From Laspinema sp. D2d (GTDB lineage: Bacteria > Cyanobacteriota > Cyanobacteriia > Cyanobacteriales > Laspinemataceae), in the NCBI RefSeq assembly GCF_025370755.1, contig NZ_JAMXFC010000019.1, forward strand, positions 1-64,000: a stretch of DNA of 64,000 bases, written 5' to 3'. Made by a program: the position numbers and the translations under genes. The notes below the pieces were generated by a model that saw nothing but the letters and a program-made list of their open reading frames with translations, was not told where the DNA came from and searched no databases. Positions 25,505-35,387 of this stretch are shown here, one piece after another (positions within the stretch are counted from its first letter, which is position 1; each line of letters opens with the position of its first letter).

Positions 25505-26497
25505 GTGGCAAATCTCCCACCTACTCCTCATCTCGTACTGCGAACTGAAGCAGGGAACCGCTATCTCCCGTTAGTGGGAGGTAACTGTTGGACTATTGGA
25601 CGAAGTGAAGATAATAATTTCGCAATTGGGGACCGCTGGATGTCCCGCGCCCATGCCATGCTGCAGTGTATGGACACCGGGGAATTTTATTTGATCGACC
25701 TCGGAAGTCGTAATGGATCCTTTGTCAATGGTCGCCGGGTGAGTATCCCCGTGATCTTGCACAATAGCGATCGCCTGACCTTCGGCCAAACCGACCTCGA
25801 ATTCTTCTGTCCCACCAGCGATATCAGCGAATGCTCGGAAGAGTTAGGAACCGCGAAGGATTTTACCGTCACTGCCGCTTTACACGTGCGCCGGTTAATC
25901 TCCGTCATGGTCGTTGATATCCGAAATTTTACCGTTTTGACCCAACAACTCGATGAGAAAATCCTCTCAGAAGTAATTGGGACCTGGTTCCGTTGTGCCG
26001 GGAATATTATTCGCGATCGCGGCAGTTGGGTCGATAAATATATTGGCGATGCCGTCATGGCAGTCTGGTTTCACAGCACCCAAGAAGTCAGCGACGAAGA
26101 GATGCTGCGAATTTTCCAGGCCCTCAATTCCTTACATGAGATTACTGAAGACCTCAACAAACGCTATCCCCTGCCCTTTCCTCTCCGAATAGGGGCCGGA
26201 GTCAATACCGGATATGGCATGGTAGGCAATACCGGATCCGGCGATCGGCCCGACTACACCGCATTAGGAGATACCGTCAATGCCGCCTTTCGCTTGGAGT
26301 CCGCCACCAAAGAAATTGGCCTAGATATTGCCCTGGGTGAAACGACTTATAAATACTGTAGGACCGTCCCTGGACATCAGGACTTATTCAAGCAGCATAG
26401 CGTCCTTCTCAAGGGCTACGAAAAGCCAACCATCACCTATGCTTGCTCCTTCGCCAACCTGGAGGCGTTTTTGCGTTCCCAAGCCGCCAACCGCTAA
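25505..26497 (+). CDS. FHA domain - adenylate/guanylate cyclase
   Basis: 330 residues from a GTG start. Residues ~10-105 are an FHA phosphothreonine-binding domain (WTIGRSEDNNFAIGD, SRAHAML, DLGSRNGSFVNG). Residues ~130-315 are a class III cyclase domain: metal-binding Asp in VVDIRNFTVL, the second in YIGDAVMAVW, and GDTVNAAFRLE with the transition-state Asn and Arg. A cytoplasmic enzyme making cAMP (or cGMP), with the FHA domain likely tying activity to Ser/Thr phosphorylation. Substrate choice cannot be read safely. It stands alone. Confidence 0.9.
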   Translation: MANLPPTPHLVLRTEAGNRYLPLVGGNCWTIGRSEDNNFAIGDRWMSRAHAMLQCMDTGEFYLIDLGSRNGSFVNGRRVSIPVILHNSDRLTFGQTDLEFFCPTSDISECSEELGTAKDFTVTAALHVRRLISVMVVDIRNFTVLTQQLDEKILSEVIGTWFRCAGNIIRDRGSWVDKYIGDAVMAVWFHSTQEVSDEEMLRIFQALNSLHEITEDLNKRYPLPFPLRIGAGVNTGYGMVGNTGSGDRPDYTALGDTVNAAFRLESATKEIGLDIALGETTYKYCRTVPGHQDLFKQHSVLLKGYEKPTITYACSFANLEAFLRSQAANR

Positions 26498-26578
26498 AAT
26501 TCCCCTTTTAAATCAAAATTAAGGACTTCCTGCAATTAGGGGAAGTCACCGCATCGGTGGGGGCAATTTCTGTACTGC

Positions 26579-26598
26579 CCCGCCTTTCATGGGGCGGG
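26579..26598. terminator. GC-rich hairpin between cyclase gene and psbU
   Basis: CCCGCC-tttcatgg-GGCGGG makes a compact 6-bp GC stem about 80 bp beyond the cyclase stop and 125 bp before psbU. No U-run follows. It may separate the two transcripts. Confidence 0.4.
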
Positions 26599-26722
26599 AC
26601 CCCTTTGATCCAGACCCTCTCGGGAAAAAATCTGCGGATTTGGAAGAAATCCAAAAAAAATCTGTAGGTAAAATGGTAGTCTCTATTAAAAGGCTGTTTA
26701 TGAGAAACAAAGGAATAAAGTT

Positions 26723-27151
26723 ATGCAAAGATTGGTTCGCCTGGTCGCAGTCTTCGGCTTAGTCGTGGGTTGTTTGGGATGGTTAGGATTTCCCCAGAAT
26801 GCCGTCGCGGCTGGCTGGAGCGGGGTCTCCTTGCAATCGACCATGTTAGTAGCCCAAACCCAGTATCGCAATCCCGTCGATGATAAGCTGGCGACTGAGT
26901 TTGGCGAAAAAATTGACTTAAATAACACCAACGTTCGGGCTTTCCGGCAGTATCGGGGACTATATCCGACCCTGGCTGGGCTAATTGTCCAAAATGCCCC
27001 CTACGAGAAAGTTGAGGATGTTTTAAACATTGCCAGCCTGAGCGATCGCCAAAAAGAATTGCTACAAGCCAATCTGGATAATTTTACCGTCACTGACCCT
27101 GAAGTCTCGTTAATTGAAGGCGACGATCGCATCAATAACGGCTATTACTAA
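26723..27151 (+). CDS. psbU: Photosystem II 12 kDa extrinsic protein PsbU
   Basis: 142 residues. A signal peptide (~1-29, [16 protein letters not shown] ... NAVAA) sends it to the thylakoid lumen, and the mature part carries helix-hairpin-helix-like segments ([20 protein letters not shown] and [18 protein letters not shown]) as in PsbU. It stabilises the oxygen-evolving manganese cluster together with PsbO and PsbV. An AGGA ribosome-binding site lies nine bases before the ATG, and a TAAAAT -10-like box is at about 26669. Single-gene transcript. Confidence 0.96.
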   Translation: MQRLVRLVAVFGLVVGCLGWLGFPQNAVAAGWSGVSLQSTMLVAQTQYRNPVDDKLATEFGEKIDLNNTNVRAFRQYRGLYPTLAGLIVQNAPYEKVEDVLNIASLSDRQKELLQANLDNFTVTDPEVSLIEGDDRINNGYY

Positions 27152-27324
27152 ACGATGTCCTGTTCCGATAGAACAGAGATCGTTAATTTCGTCCTTTGTC
27201 AACTAAGGTAATATAAAGAGCTTCTATAGCGCTTCTAAATCATTGGAGCAATAGGCGTTAGGTCCTTTTCCCCCGAGATAAAACCCCGGAGGGTTAGGGA
27301 GAAATTGGCGCTACCGCGACCGGA

Positions 27325-29091
27325 ATGATCCAAATGATTTACCCTGGCCTATATAATCGGCTCAACTACTTGACAAGGGGCGATTTTTCATTGAGCAATC
27401 CGTCACAGTTCGATCCCGGTCTCAATCAGACGATACCCACCGCTTTTGATGTATTGGTCGTCGGTGCTGGTGCTGCGGGTTTGTATGCAGCCCTGTGCCT
27501 CCCCGATACTTACCGCGTGGGTTTAATTGCGAAAGATAGCTTGCCCTTGTCCGCAAGCGATTGGGCGCAAGGGGGTATAGCCGCTGCGATCGCCTCCGAT
27601 GATTCCCCCAAGTTCCATATCGAAGATACCCTCGTTGCCGGTGCGGGGTTGTGTGATCTGGAGGCGGTCAAGTTTCTCGCCGAACAAGCACCGGACTGTG
27701 TTCAAAACTTGCTCAAACTGGGCGTCGCCTTTGACCGGGACAATCAAGGCACCCTGGCATTAACCCTAGAAGCGGCTCATTCCCATCGCCGAGTGCTTCA
27801 TGCGGCAGATACCACGGGTCGAGCCATTGTCAGCGTCCTGAGCAGTCGTGTTTTGAGCTGCCCTCATATTCAGGCGATCGAAAATGCCGTTGTTTTGAAT
27901 CTGTGGATCAACCCTGAAACCCAACGCTGTCAAGGCGTTCGCCTGGTGTATCAGGGTGAGATTTATTGGGTCCGTGCCGGTGCCGTAGTGCTCGCCACCG
28001 GGGGCGGTGGTCAAGTCTTCGCCCAAACGACCAATCCTTCGGTAAGTACCGGGGATGGGGTGGCAATGGCATGGCGTGCCGGTGCTGTGTTAAGAGATTT
28101 AGAATTTTTTCAGTTTCATCCCACCGCCCTCACCAAAGCAGACGCCCCGAGATTTTTAATCAGTGAGGCGGTCCGGGGTGAAGGCGCTCATTTGCTGGAC
28201 GATCGCGGATATCGCTTCATGTTTGACTACCATCCCGCAGGAGAACTCGCGCCGCGAGATGTGGTCAGTCGGTCTATTTTTATGCATCTCCAGAATTGGG
28301 GAAGCCATACCACTCCAGGATGTGTTTGGCTGGATTTGCGACCCATTCCGGACGAACGGATTCGTCATCGCTTTCCGAATATTATCCAGGTTTGTCAAAC
28401 TTGGGGAGTGGATTTGTTTAAGGAACCGATTCCGGTGGCCCCAGCGGCCCATTACTGGATGGGGGGGATTCAAACGGATTTGTACGGACGCACTTCGATT
28501 CCCGGTTTATATGCCGTGGGTGAAACGACCAATACGGGGGTGCATGGTGCGAATCGGTTAGCGAGTAATTCTTTGTTGGAATGTCTGGTGTTTGGGGCTC
28601 AGTTAGGGGCCATCGAAATTGCTCCGAATCCGGGAGAATGGGTTCGGGAAGAGACCGTTACTTTAGAGATTAGTCGGTTGGGGAAAGATTTACCAGCACA
28701 ACAAGCTTATATTCAAGAACTGCGGCGATCGCTCCCGTTGCTGGTTTGGCAAAGTGCCGGAATTGTGCGGGGACAAGCAGCCTTAGAAGCGGCGATCGGG
28801 CAAATTAACATCTGGCAAGGCGAATTTGCCGCTCTTCCTATTTCTCAATATTTATTAAATCCGGTGGAGGGTCAGGGGGTCTGTTTTTCTATTCCCCATG
28901 TCAATGAACTGCTCGTTCAATGGTCGGAAACCCGTAATTTACTGGATGGAGCGTACTTGATTCTCACGAGTGCAATGTTTAGAACCGAAAGTCGGGGCGG
29001 GCACTATCGATTAGATTATCCCCATACCGATCCTAATTGGCAAGCTCATACGGTAGTTCAGAACCAATCTTGGCGCAGGGTTCCCCTGTGA
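27325..29091 (+). CDS. nadB: L-aspartate oxidase
   Basis: 588 residues. N-terminal FAD-binding fold with VVGAGAAGLYAAL (~46-58), the SDWAQGGIAAA motif, the HSHRRVLHAADTTGRAI segment, and HPTAL ... LISEAVRGEGAHL and GVHGANRLASNSLLE toward the C-terminus, which all fit NadB rather than succinate dehydrogenase flavoprotein. The enzyme oxidises L-aspartate to iminoaspartate, the first step of de novo NAD synthesis. The first ~30 residues are not conserved in the family, so the true start may be internal, for example the ATG at 27334. nadA and nadC are not nearby. Confidence 0.94.
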   Translation: MIQMIYPGLYNRLNYLTRGDFSLSNPSQFDPGLNQTIPTAFDVLVVGAGAAGLYAALCLPDTYRVGLIAKDSLPLSASDWAQGGIAAAIASDDSPKFHIEDTLVAGAGLCDLEAVKFLAEQAPDCVQNLLKLGVAFDRDNQGTLALTLEAAHSHRRVLHAADTTGRAIVSVLSSRVLSCPHIQAIENAVVLNLWINPETQRCQGVRLVYQGEIYWVRAGAVVLATGGGGQVFAQTTNPSVSTGDGVAMAWRAGAVLRDLEFFQFHPTALTKADAPRFLISEAVRGEGAHLLDDRGYRFMFDYHPAGELAPRDVVSRSIFMHLQNWGSHTTPGCVWLDLRPIPDERIRHRFPNIIQVCQTWGVDLFKEPIPVAPAAHYWMGGIQTDLYGRTSIPGLYAVGETTNTGVHGANRLASNSLLECLVFGAQLGAIEIAPNPGEWVREETVTLEISRLGKDLPAQQAYIQELRRSLPLLVWQSAGIVRGQAALEAAIGQINIWQGEFAALPISQYLLNPVEGQGVCFSIPHVNELLVQWSETRNLLDGAYLILTSAMFRTESRGGHYRLDYPHTDPNWQAHTVVQNQSWRRVPL

Positions 29092-29239
29092 TGGTTCTGC
29101 TATTTCTCCCGATTACTCTTTCTTTCGTGGATTCACAGGTTTGGCTCTCCTATAAATATTAAAATGAAGCGTCAGGAGTAGGCCAGAGTTTAAAGCAACG
29201 GGAGGGTTTATCCCTAAATCTTGAGGACCAGTCTGAGAC

Positions 29240-29464
29240 CTAAATGCAGCGGGTTCCAGCTCCAGGGGTTTCCCCCTGGGGCTTACCGTTACTCGGTCTT
29301 GGCGGTTCATATTCGGCAATGGAAATCTCCAAATTCGAGCCGGTGGTATTCCGGAGCGATTCAGGAGTCCAACTCGATTGCAGGCTCGTGACGACTAGAG
29401 TTGTCCCTAGCAAGCTGCTGATTGAAAATAGAGTGATTGTACTAGACCGAAGGAACGTAAACAT
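29240..29464 (-). CDS. Short secreted protein resembling the start of a DUF928 protein
   Basis: 74 residues from an ATG with AAGGGTG five bases before it. Residues ~1-28 form a signal peptide (SSTITLFSISSLLGTTLVV). The end, EYEPPRPSNGKPQGETPGAG followed by TRCI, resembles the N-terminal boundary of DUF928 proteins, which then continue for some 150 residues. Here a TAG stops the frame at once and no continuation is seen in the other frames. It is either a truncated relic or a small secreted peptide. Confidence 0.4.
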   Translation of the reverse strand: MFTFLRSSTITLFSISSLLGTTLVVTSLQSSWTPESLRNTTGSNLEISIAEYEPPRPSNGKPQGETPGAGTRCI

Positions 29465-29905
29465 AACACCCTTGACCCCATAAAATAACCTTCCTACTAG
29501 ATGTCCCCCTGTTGTATTAGTTTATCAGTAGATTCACGGATTTGTCCAGTAGCTGAAAAAAATTTTTTAAGGAGTGGTCCCGTGGATTTACTGAAGAAGT
29601 TTTTCCGGGGTTAGCCCTAGGTTTGGGGGTGAAAACCTGTGATTTCAATCAAATTCATCCGCCTTGAACCCCGCTCAGGTTGAGGGGTATCCGTATTTAC
29701 TCGGACTCTCCTAGGGGAAATCGTTAGATCGGTTTTGAAATGTTTAGTAACCTTGACAATTCGGTTAATGGAGAGGGTTTATGTCGTGATTGATTCAATT
29801 CTTAACATAGATTAATACTTTCCATAATTAATGCGAATATCCCCCCCGTTTTATTGCGGCTCTAGGGTGGCACAATTAAGGCGATCTAGATCGAGAGAAA
29901 ACCCG
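29465..29905. other. Intergenic region without recognised gene
   Basis: About 440 bp. There is an AT-rich patch near 29560-29575 and a ten-codon frame from GTG at 29583 behind AAGGAG, too short to call. Nothing else is recognisable. Confidence 0.4.
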
Positions 29906-32308
29906 TCAATATCCTGGATCCTTGAGCTTCTCCGGTCCTGAAGTTTCAGAAACCTCATAAAATTCATATTGATTTTTACCGAGTTCTTTAGAACGGTACA
30001 TTGCTGCATCTGCAAGCTTAATTAAAAGATCTGCATCTTCCCCGTTTAAAGGGTATAAGCTAATTCCGATACTGGCGGTGACATGAATCAAGTCTCCCGC
30101 GATCGCCACGGGTTCCCCCAAGGTCGTCATAATCTTCTGAGCGACACTCGCCACATCTTGGGGGCGAGGAATGGCCGGTAAAATCACGGTAAACTCATCT
30201 CCCCCCAGACGCGCCACCGTGTCACTCCCCCGCAAACAGGCGGTGAGTCGTCGTGCCACTTCTTTTAATAACAGGTCCCCGCTGTCATGTCCGAGGGTAT
30301 CATTAATTTGTTTAAATCCATCTAAATCAATAAATAAAACCGCTACAATTTGGTGATTAATTGCGGCCCATTCTAAGGCTTGGTTGAGCCGTTCTGAGAA
30401 CAATTTGCGATTAGGAAGATTGGTTAGGGTATCGTGATAGGCTTGGTGGCGTAGGCGGTCTTCTGAGACTTTTAATTCTTGGTAAGACTGAGCTAACTCT
30501 GATGCGGTCCGTTTGAGTTCTTCTTCCATTTTTTTGCGTTCAGTGATGTCTCGAATCACCCCAACTAGAAAGATATTCCCGGCTGAATCTTTATGCAAAG
30601 ACCGTTTTGTCGCAATATAATGGATTGTTCCCGTAGCATCCGTCAACTGAGCTTCATTTTCATGGGGTAAACCCGTGGTTAAGACCCATTCATCTTCCTG
30701 CCAAAACAGATTGGCTTCAGTAGTGGAAAAAATTTCATAATCTGACTTTTCAAGAACCACGGGTAAAGGATAGCCAATGAGTTGACAATAGGCTTCATTT
30801 AAGACAATCCAGCGATGGTTTTTATCCTTAACAAAAATGGGGTCGGGGATAGTATTGATGATTTGGTCTAAAAAGTCTTTGGATTCGGCAAAAGAGCGTT
30901 TTAATTTTTCTTCATGATAAGCAATATAAGACGTGAGCAATCCCGCTGAACCCAGGAGGGTTAAGAGGGGAGGAATTAAGGGGACCCACCAGCCGAGGAT
31001 AAAGAGCAGGGTAGCGGTCCCAAACAGGATGAGGGAAGCCAGGAGGATGCTGCCCGTTAGGCGAATGGGCGATCGCCCAGTTGAGCTAATCAGGGCACCG
31101 GCGATCGCCCAGAGCACAATCCACAGCCATTCGATAGATTCAGACCAGAAAACAATCGAGGGAGGACGGTCATTTAAGGCCGCACTTAGGATTTGGCTAA
31201 CAAAATTAGCATGAAGCTGGACCCCAAAGATTTTTCGAGGGGCGGGGAACAATCCTGCACTATTAGGGGTGTAGAAAAAATCATTGAGACTCGTAGCCGT
31301 CGAACCGATCAAGACCACGCGATCGCGCACCGATTCTGGGGGAACCTTACCCTGTAAAACATCCTGCATGGACACCTCCTGATAGGGCACCAGTTCAGAG
31401 TTATCCGGGGAACCCAGATGAAAGTTAGCCAGCACTTGATAACCGCCATTATCTTGGCTGATATAGGGTCCATCATTACCCTCAAACCGGGGAAAGGTGT
31501 GGGGACCCAGTTGGAAATGGTCCGGATGTTCCGATGAAGGTTGCGGTTTAATCCCTTCCCCTTCCAGATAGAGTAAGGCCAGCTTTAAGGCAAAACTTTG
31601 GTAGGATTTGTCCTCACTCCAGAGATAAAGCAGATTACGACGGACTTTGCCATCGAAATCGATCGCCACATTGTTAAATCCCACCGCCCCCAATTCCACC
31701 AAGACTTTCGGAGGCCGGACCCCAACGAGGTTTTTGGCGATGGGAACCTCTTCAATCCCAATCAGATTGGGGGTGGTGGCAAAGACCTGTTGTAACTCAG
31801 CGTGACCCGGTTCTACTGGAATATCCCGATAGAGATCCAGACCGATCGCCCGGGGAGAGTAGCTATCCAGTTTTTGCAGCAGTTCGGCTAAGACGCGATC
31901 GGAAATCGGCCAGCTTTGAAATTCCCGGATATCCGTTTCGTTAATTCCCACAATCAGGATGCGATCGTCCCTCGGTTCCGGGGGACGCCACCGAAACATC
32001 TGGTCATAAGCCCCCCATTCCAGAGACTGTAACAGTCCTGTAGAGCGCAGAATTAACACAAACCCGGCAACACCGACAACCGCCTTAAGGGGAAGCCAGA
32101 GGCTCCCACTCCAGTCGGGAAGTCTTTGTTGCCACCGTTCTCTCAGGGCTGTCCATCGAAGTTTTGGACCTTTAAGGGGCTGCATTTTCATCAAATACCG
32201 GCTTTCTCTGGAATTTAATCTGCTCAAAAAAAGGACTGGGATCCGGACTTTCCCACTGCGAGTCCAGCCTAAAACCGCATTGGGAATTTCTCGGATCCTG
32301 GGGTTCAC
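29906..32308 (-). CDS. CHASE2 - PAS - GGDEF diguanylate cyclase
   Basis: 800 residues. A first membrane segment (~75-92) and the CHASE2 sensory domain (~95-390, AYDQMFRWRPPEPRDDRILIV start), three more membrane helices (~395-465), a PAS domain (~478-590, INTIPDPIFVKDKNHRWIVL), then GGDEF (~630-790) with an intact RLGGDEFTVIL motif (~704). The enzyme should make c-di-GMP in response to an extracytoplasmic signal read by CHASE2. The GTG start at 32308 lies only six bases after the stop of the VKOR gene, with AAGG before it, which suggests translational coupling; an internal ATG at 32191 is the alternative. Confidence 0.9.
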   Translation of the reverse strand: MNPRIREIPNAVLGWTRSGKVRIPVLFLSRLNSRESRYLMKMQPLKGPKLRWTALRERWQQRLPDWSGSLWLPLKAVVGVAGFVLILRSTGLLQSLEWGAYDQMFRWRPPEPRDDRILIVGINETDIREFQSWPISDRVLAELLQKLDSYSPRAIGLDLYRDIPVEPGHAELQQVFATTPNLIGIEEVPIAKNLVGVRPPKVLVELGAVGFNNVAIDFDGKVRRNLLYLWSEDKSYQSFALKLALLYLEGEGIKPQPSSEHPDHFQLGPHTFPRFEGNDGPYISQDNGGYQVLANFHLGSPDNSELVPYQEVSMQDVLQGKVPPESVRDRVVLIGSTATSLNDFFYTPNSAGLFPAPRKIFGVQLHANFVSQILSAALNDRPPSIVFWSESIEWLWIVLWAIAGALISSTGRSPIRLTGSILLASLILFGTATLLFILGWWVPLIPPLLTLLGSAGLLTSYIAYHEEKLKRSFAESKDFLDQIINTIPDPIFVKDKNHRWIVLNEAYCQLIGYPLPVVLEKSDYEIFSTTEANLFWQEDEWVLTTGLPHENEAQLTDATGTIHYIATKRSLHKDSAGNIFLVGVIRDITERKKMEEELKRTASELAQSYQELKVSEDRLRHQAYHDTLTNLPNRKLFSERLNQALEWAAINHQIVAVLFIDLDGFKQINDTLGHDSGDLLLKEVARRLTACLRGSDTVARLGGDEFTVILPAIPRPQDVASVAQKIMTTLGEPVAIAGDLIHVTASIGISLYPLNGEDADLLIKLADAAMYRSKELGKNQYEFYEVSETSGPEKLKDPGY

Positions 32309-32314
32309 CTTGAG

Positions 32315-33283
32315 TTAGGGACTCGGTAAGACGTTTTTAAAGTTACTTGGCCCTTGATAGCCGGACAATGCCGCTAATTCAGAGAGCGATCGCACCCCTG
32401 GATATTTTTCCCCGTTAATGATCCAGGTGGGAAATCCCTCAATTCCAACGGCTTTGCAGACTTGAGGTTGGGGATTTTTGCCGCGCGGATCGCATTCAAT
32501 GTAGTTAATCTCACTCACGGCTTCTCGTCCGAACAGTTCCTTTTGTTCATGGCAGTGCGGACACCAATAGGCGCTATAGTTTTTGGCCCCTACGGCAGTC
32601 AGATGTCGGGCTAAGGCGATTTCAGCTTCACCGGATGAGGTAGAAATCGGCCAGCCGGTATTGGAGGGCGGGGTTCCAGCCTGACGCTGAACAATCGAGT
32701 TATCTGCGGAAGCGGGAGACCCTGGGTTATTGACATTGGCATAGACACCCAAAGCTCCAATCAGGGTAATCATGCCGACAATAATGCCGGTAAAGAAGAG
32801 TTGACCGCGATCGGGCCAATCTCGCCCAATCAGGGTTAAGACAAACAGCAACACCGAAAATACCCCTGAAGCCACGCAGTAAGGACAGAGCGCTTGCAGG
32901 GTAAACAACATGACATAAGTCAGGTATAGACTAAATACCAGCATGGTGCAGGCGATCGCAAACATCAGCAACCAAGAGGTGTTGTCTACCTGCGATTTCA
33001 AATCTTTTTGGGTCTCTTCTTTGATCAACAAAGGAGCCAAGGCCAAAATCGCCATAGTGGTATAGCCTAAAAACCCAAATAGGGTCAGAGGCAACCCAAA
33101 GATTTTGGCATATTCGCTTTCCAGGACAATTTGGCAGCCGGTGGTCGGACAAACCGCCGCAGCGGATCCAGTAAACTCAACGACGGTCAAAAAAGCGGTT
33201 TCTAAAAGACCCAAAACGGCGATCGCGCCGATGATATAACGCGACCAGCGGTAAATCCACGGAGTAGAACGTCGGCGTCTCAT
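32315..33283 (-). CDS. VKOR-thioredoxin fusion, disulfide-bond forming
   Basis: 322 residues from the ATG at 33283. Four to five membrane helices form the vitamin K epoxide reductase domain with the loop cysteines CPTTGC (~45-50) and the active pair CPYC (~134-137). A linker leads to a periplasmic or lumenal thioredoxin-like domain with WCPHC (~240). This is the cyanobacterial VKOR-Trx type (LTO1-like), which passes electrons from protein thiols to plastoquinone and helps photosystem II assembly. First gene of a pair with the CHASE2-PAS-GGDEF gene. Confidence 0.93.
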   Translation of the reverse strand: MRRRRSTPWIYRWSRYIIGAIAVLGLLETAFLTVVEFTGSAAAVCPTTGCQIVLESEYAKIFGLPLTLFGFLGYTTMAILALAPLLIKEETQKDLKSQVDNTSWLLMFAIACTMLVFSLYLTYVMLFTLQALCPYCVASGVFSVLLFVLTLIGRDWPDRGQLFFTGIIVGMITLIGALGVYANVNNPGSPASADNSIVQRQAGTPPSNTGWPISTSSGEAEIALARHLTAVGAKNYSAYWCPHCHEQKELFGREAVSEINYIECDPRGKNPQPQVCKAVGIEGFPTWIINGEKYPGVRSLSELAALSGYQGPSNFKNVLPSP

Positions 33284-34116
33284 AAGCAAAATTTAGTAAT
33301 GTGCAAACCGAGAATTGTTAACCCTCGGAGGAAACGAGCATCACAGGGGTTTAACCCGAGTGAGCATTGATATTGAGGATGACTATCGCCTTGGGGTAAG
33401 TTGGCTTGGGGTGCTTTTGTGATGCACTTTCAACGGGACAATTACCGCCTCAAACGTTTTACCCTGTACGCATCATATTTTTGGGGTAGGTACCCCTTCC
33501 ATTCCGGGAGTCATACCCGCTTAAATTATGGTATCGGTCCGTACTATTGTTGAACAGACTCTCTTCATCAGGGTAAAACTCTTGAACACTCTAGTTTTAG
33601 AGCCAGGAATTGGCTTCGCCTTCCTGGATATAGCACCTCTCAAGGCATTGGACAATTTTTACCGGGAGTGGGAGCAAAATGCTCCCTAAGACTTGAAGGG
33701 AGCATCTTGCTCCCACCCCTTAATTCGATTGTCAGAATGATTAAGACTTGCTATGGGGTAGGGACCTGTTGCCGATCACTGAGTCAGTTAAGACTTGGGC
33801 GGGTCAATGACCTGAAGAGGCAAGGGATTTAGAATCGTTCCTCTCGACGAACGATCGCCTTCAATTGCTCAAGTAGCAAAGCCAGGACAATTTGATTGTG
33901 GCATATTCGCTCAGGGGAAGGGGGAATGCTCAACCCCAAAGGGTAAATGCCGCCGTGATGAAGGGGAGGGATAAGAGATGAAGGGGGAGGGAGACCAAAT
34001 GAGTGAGGAAGGATGATTTCAGGAACCCGGATGACAACGCCGGATCAGTATCAGGATGAGGGATGAATTTTTCCCCTTCATCCTGATGCCTTCATGGAGT
34101 TGTTTTCAAAAGGCCC
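33284..34116. other. 830-bp intergenic region with inverted repeats
   Basis: No convincing coding frame on either strand. It carries a CCAGGAA-x11-TTCCTGG hairpin near 33604-33628, the long inverted repeat at 33668-33716, and a purine-rich GGGGGAGG stretch around 33960-34000. It looks like a spacer filled with repeat elements. Confidence 0.5.
33668..33716. repeat. Nested inverted repeat (GGGAGCA...TGCTCCC element)
   Basis: GTGGGAGCAAAATGCTCCCT (33668-33687) and AGGGAGCATCTTGCTCCCAC (33697-33716) pair at 19 of 20 positions around a nine-base loop. Each arm is itself a small palindrome (GGGAGCA/TGCTCCC), so a cruciform or two small hairpins can form. It resembles short interspersed palindromic repeats of filamentous cyanobacteria. 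Confidence 0.75.
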
Positions 34117-34968
34117 TCACCCCGAATGCAGCTTGATAGCCGCCAGTGACGGGGAAGGAGTGTCTAGGGAGAGACTCCGGCGAGTAGCTTCTACAAATTG
34201 ACTGACGCGGATGGGATCAACGGGTTGTTCCAGTTGTCCATGTCGTTTGAGGGAACTACAGACAATAACCCCATCGGCTGCCTGCATTAGGGTAGAAATG
34301 TTCTCCCAGTTGGCACCGCTGCCAATAAAGACCGGAGTACCTTTCGCCGCCGCGATCGCCAGTTCTAAATCTTCAAAAGAAGGGGGGTTCCCAGTGGCCC
34401 AACCGGAGAGAATCACCCCATCAGCTAAACCGCGCTCAATGGTTTCTTGCACAGCGGTGGTGAGATTGGGGGAACCCAAGGGCCGCGCGTGTTTCACCAA
34501 AACATCGGCCAGGATTTTGACCTCGCTGCCGAGTTCTCGCCGGTAGCGTAGGAGTTGATGTGCTTGTCCTTCGATTAAGCCTTGGTCCGTCGCCATGACC
34601 CCAGTGAGGACATTGACCCGGATAAAGCTGGCACCGACACAGGAGGCGATCGCCAATCCACTCAGGCCATCATTTCGCAAAACATTGATTCCGATCGGCA
34701 CCGTTACCAAGTTCATCAGCCGATCCACGATCAGGGTCATGGCACTCACGACGGCTGGATCGACCTGGCCGTTCGTAAATGGAGCATCAAAGAAATTTTC
34801 GACAATAATGCCATCAACCCCGCCTGAGGCCAACGCTGTGGCCTCTCGCTCGGCTCGCTCAATGACAGTTTTGAGGCTGCCCCCCCACCTCGGAGAGGTC
34901 GGCAGGGGCAGTAAATGGACAACACCAATAATCGGATTCGGGGTTTTGAAGAGCTGTTTTAAGTCCAC
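34117..34968 (-). CDS. btpA: BtpA/SgcQ family protein, photosystem I biogenesis
   Basis: 283 residues from GTG at 34968, chosen because the family begins MDL-x-QLFKTP-x-PIIGVVHLLPLP; 13 more residues would be possible upstream. TIM-barrel fold expected, with GGVDGIIVENFFDAPF (~55-70) and the phosphate-binding end AAKGTPVFIGSGANWENI. In Synechocystis BtpA is needed to stabilise the PSI reaction-centre proteins; it is a peripheral thylakoid protein. The enzymatic activity, if any, is unknown. Stand-alone gene. Confidence 0.9.
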   Translation of the reverse strand: MDLKQLFKTPNPIIGVVHLLPLPTSPRWGGSLKTVIERAEREATALASGGVDGIIVENFFDAPFTNGQVDPAVVSAMTLIVDRLMNLVTVPIGINVLRNDGLSGLAIASCVGASFIRVNVLTGVMATDQGLIEGQAHQLLRYRRELGSEVKILADVLVKHARPLGSPNLTTAVQETIERGLADGVILSGWATGNPPSFEDLELAIAAAKGTPVFIGSGANWENISTLMQAADGVIVCSSLKRHGQLEQPVDPIRVSQFVEATRRSLSLDTPSPSLAAIKLHSG

Positions 34969-35387
34969 GTTGTTACTATCTCGGACGCCACAAGAACGTT
35001 CGGTCAACCAATATACTGACCAAGACTTTTAAGTAAGTCTTGACCCGCTCAAAGCGGGACTGTTGGATTCCGGCATGGAGTGCGATCGCGATTCCTCGGG
35101 CCTAATAAATTAAGCAGGTATCGCGAGGTCAGACCCAGGCAGATTTTACCAACTGAGGACCCAAGGCGTGCCTCGGATTGCCTCCCTGAGTCGTTAGACT
35201 CACTCAGTAAGCTATGTTCATTGTACTGCCGTGGCGAACGAAAGCTATCAAGTCATGAAATCTGCCCGTTGTCATGACTGGGGAACGCTACATCGGCCCG
35301 ATCTCAGCATGGAAACGGTTCAGGTTAAGTTTTGTAGCCTCAGCCCCTGTATCAGGACAAATACGGAGAACAGGGCGATCGCCCTGA

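Noticed and set aside
29583-29615. Ten-codon frame from GTG behind AAGGAG
   Set aside because: Too short to support; no conserved leader-peptide logic and no downstream gene on the plus strand.
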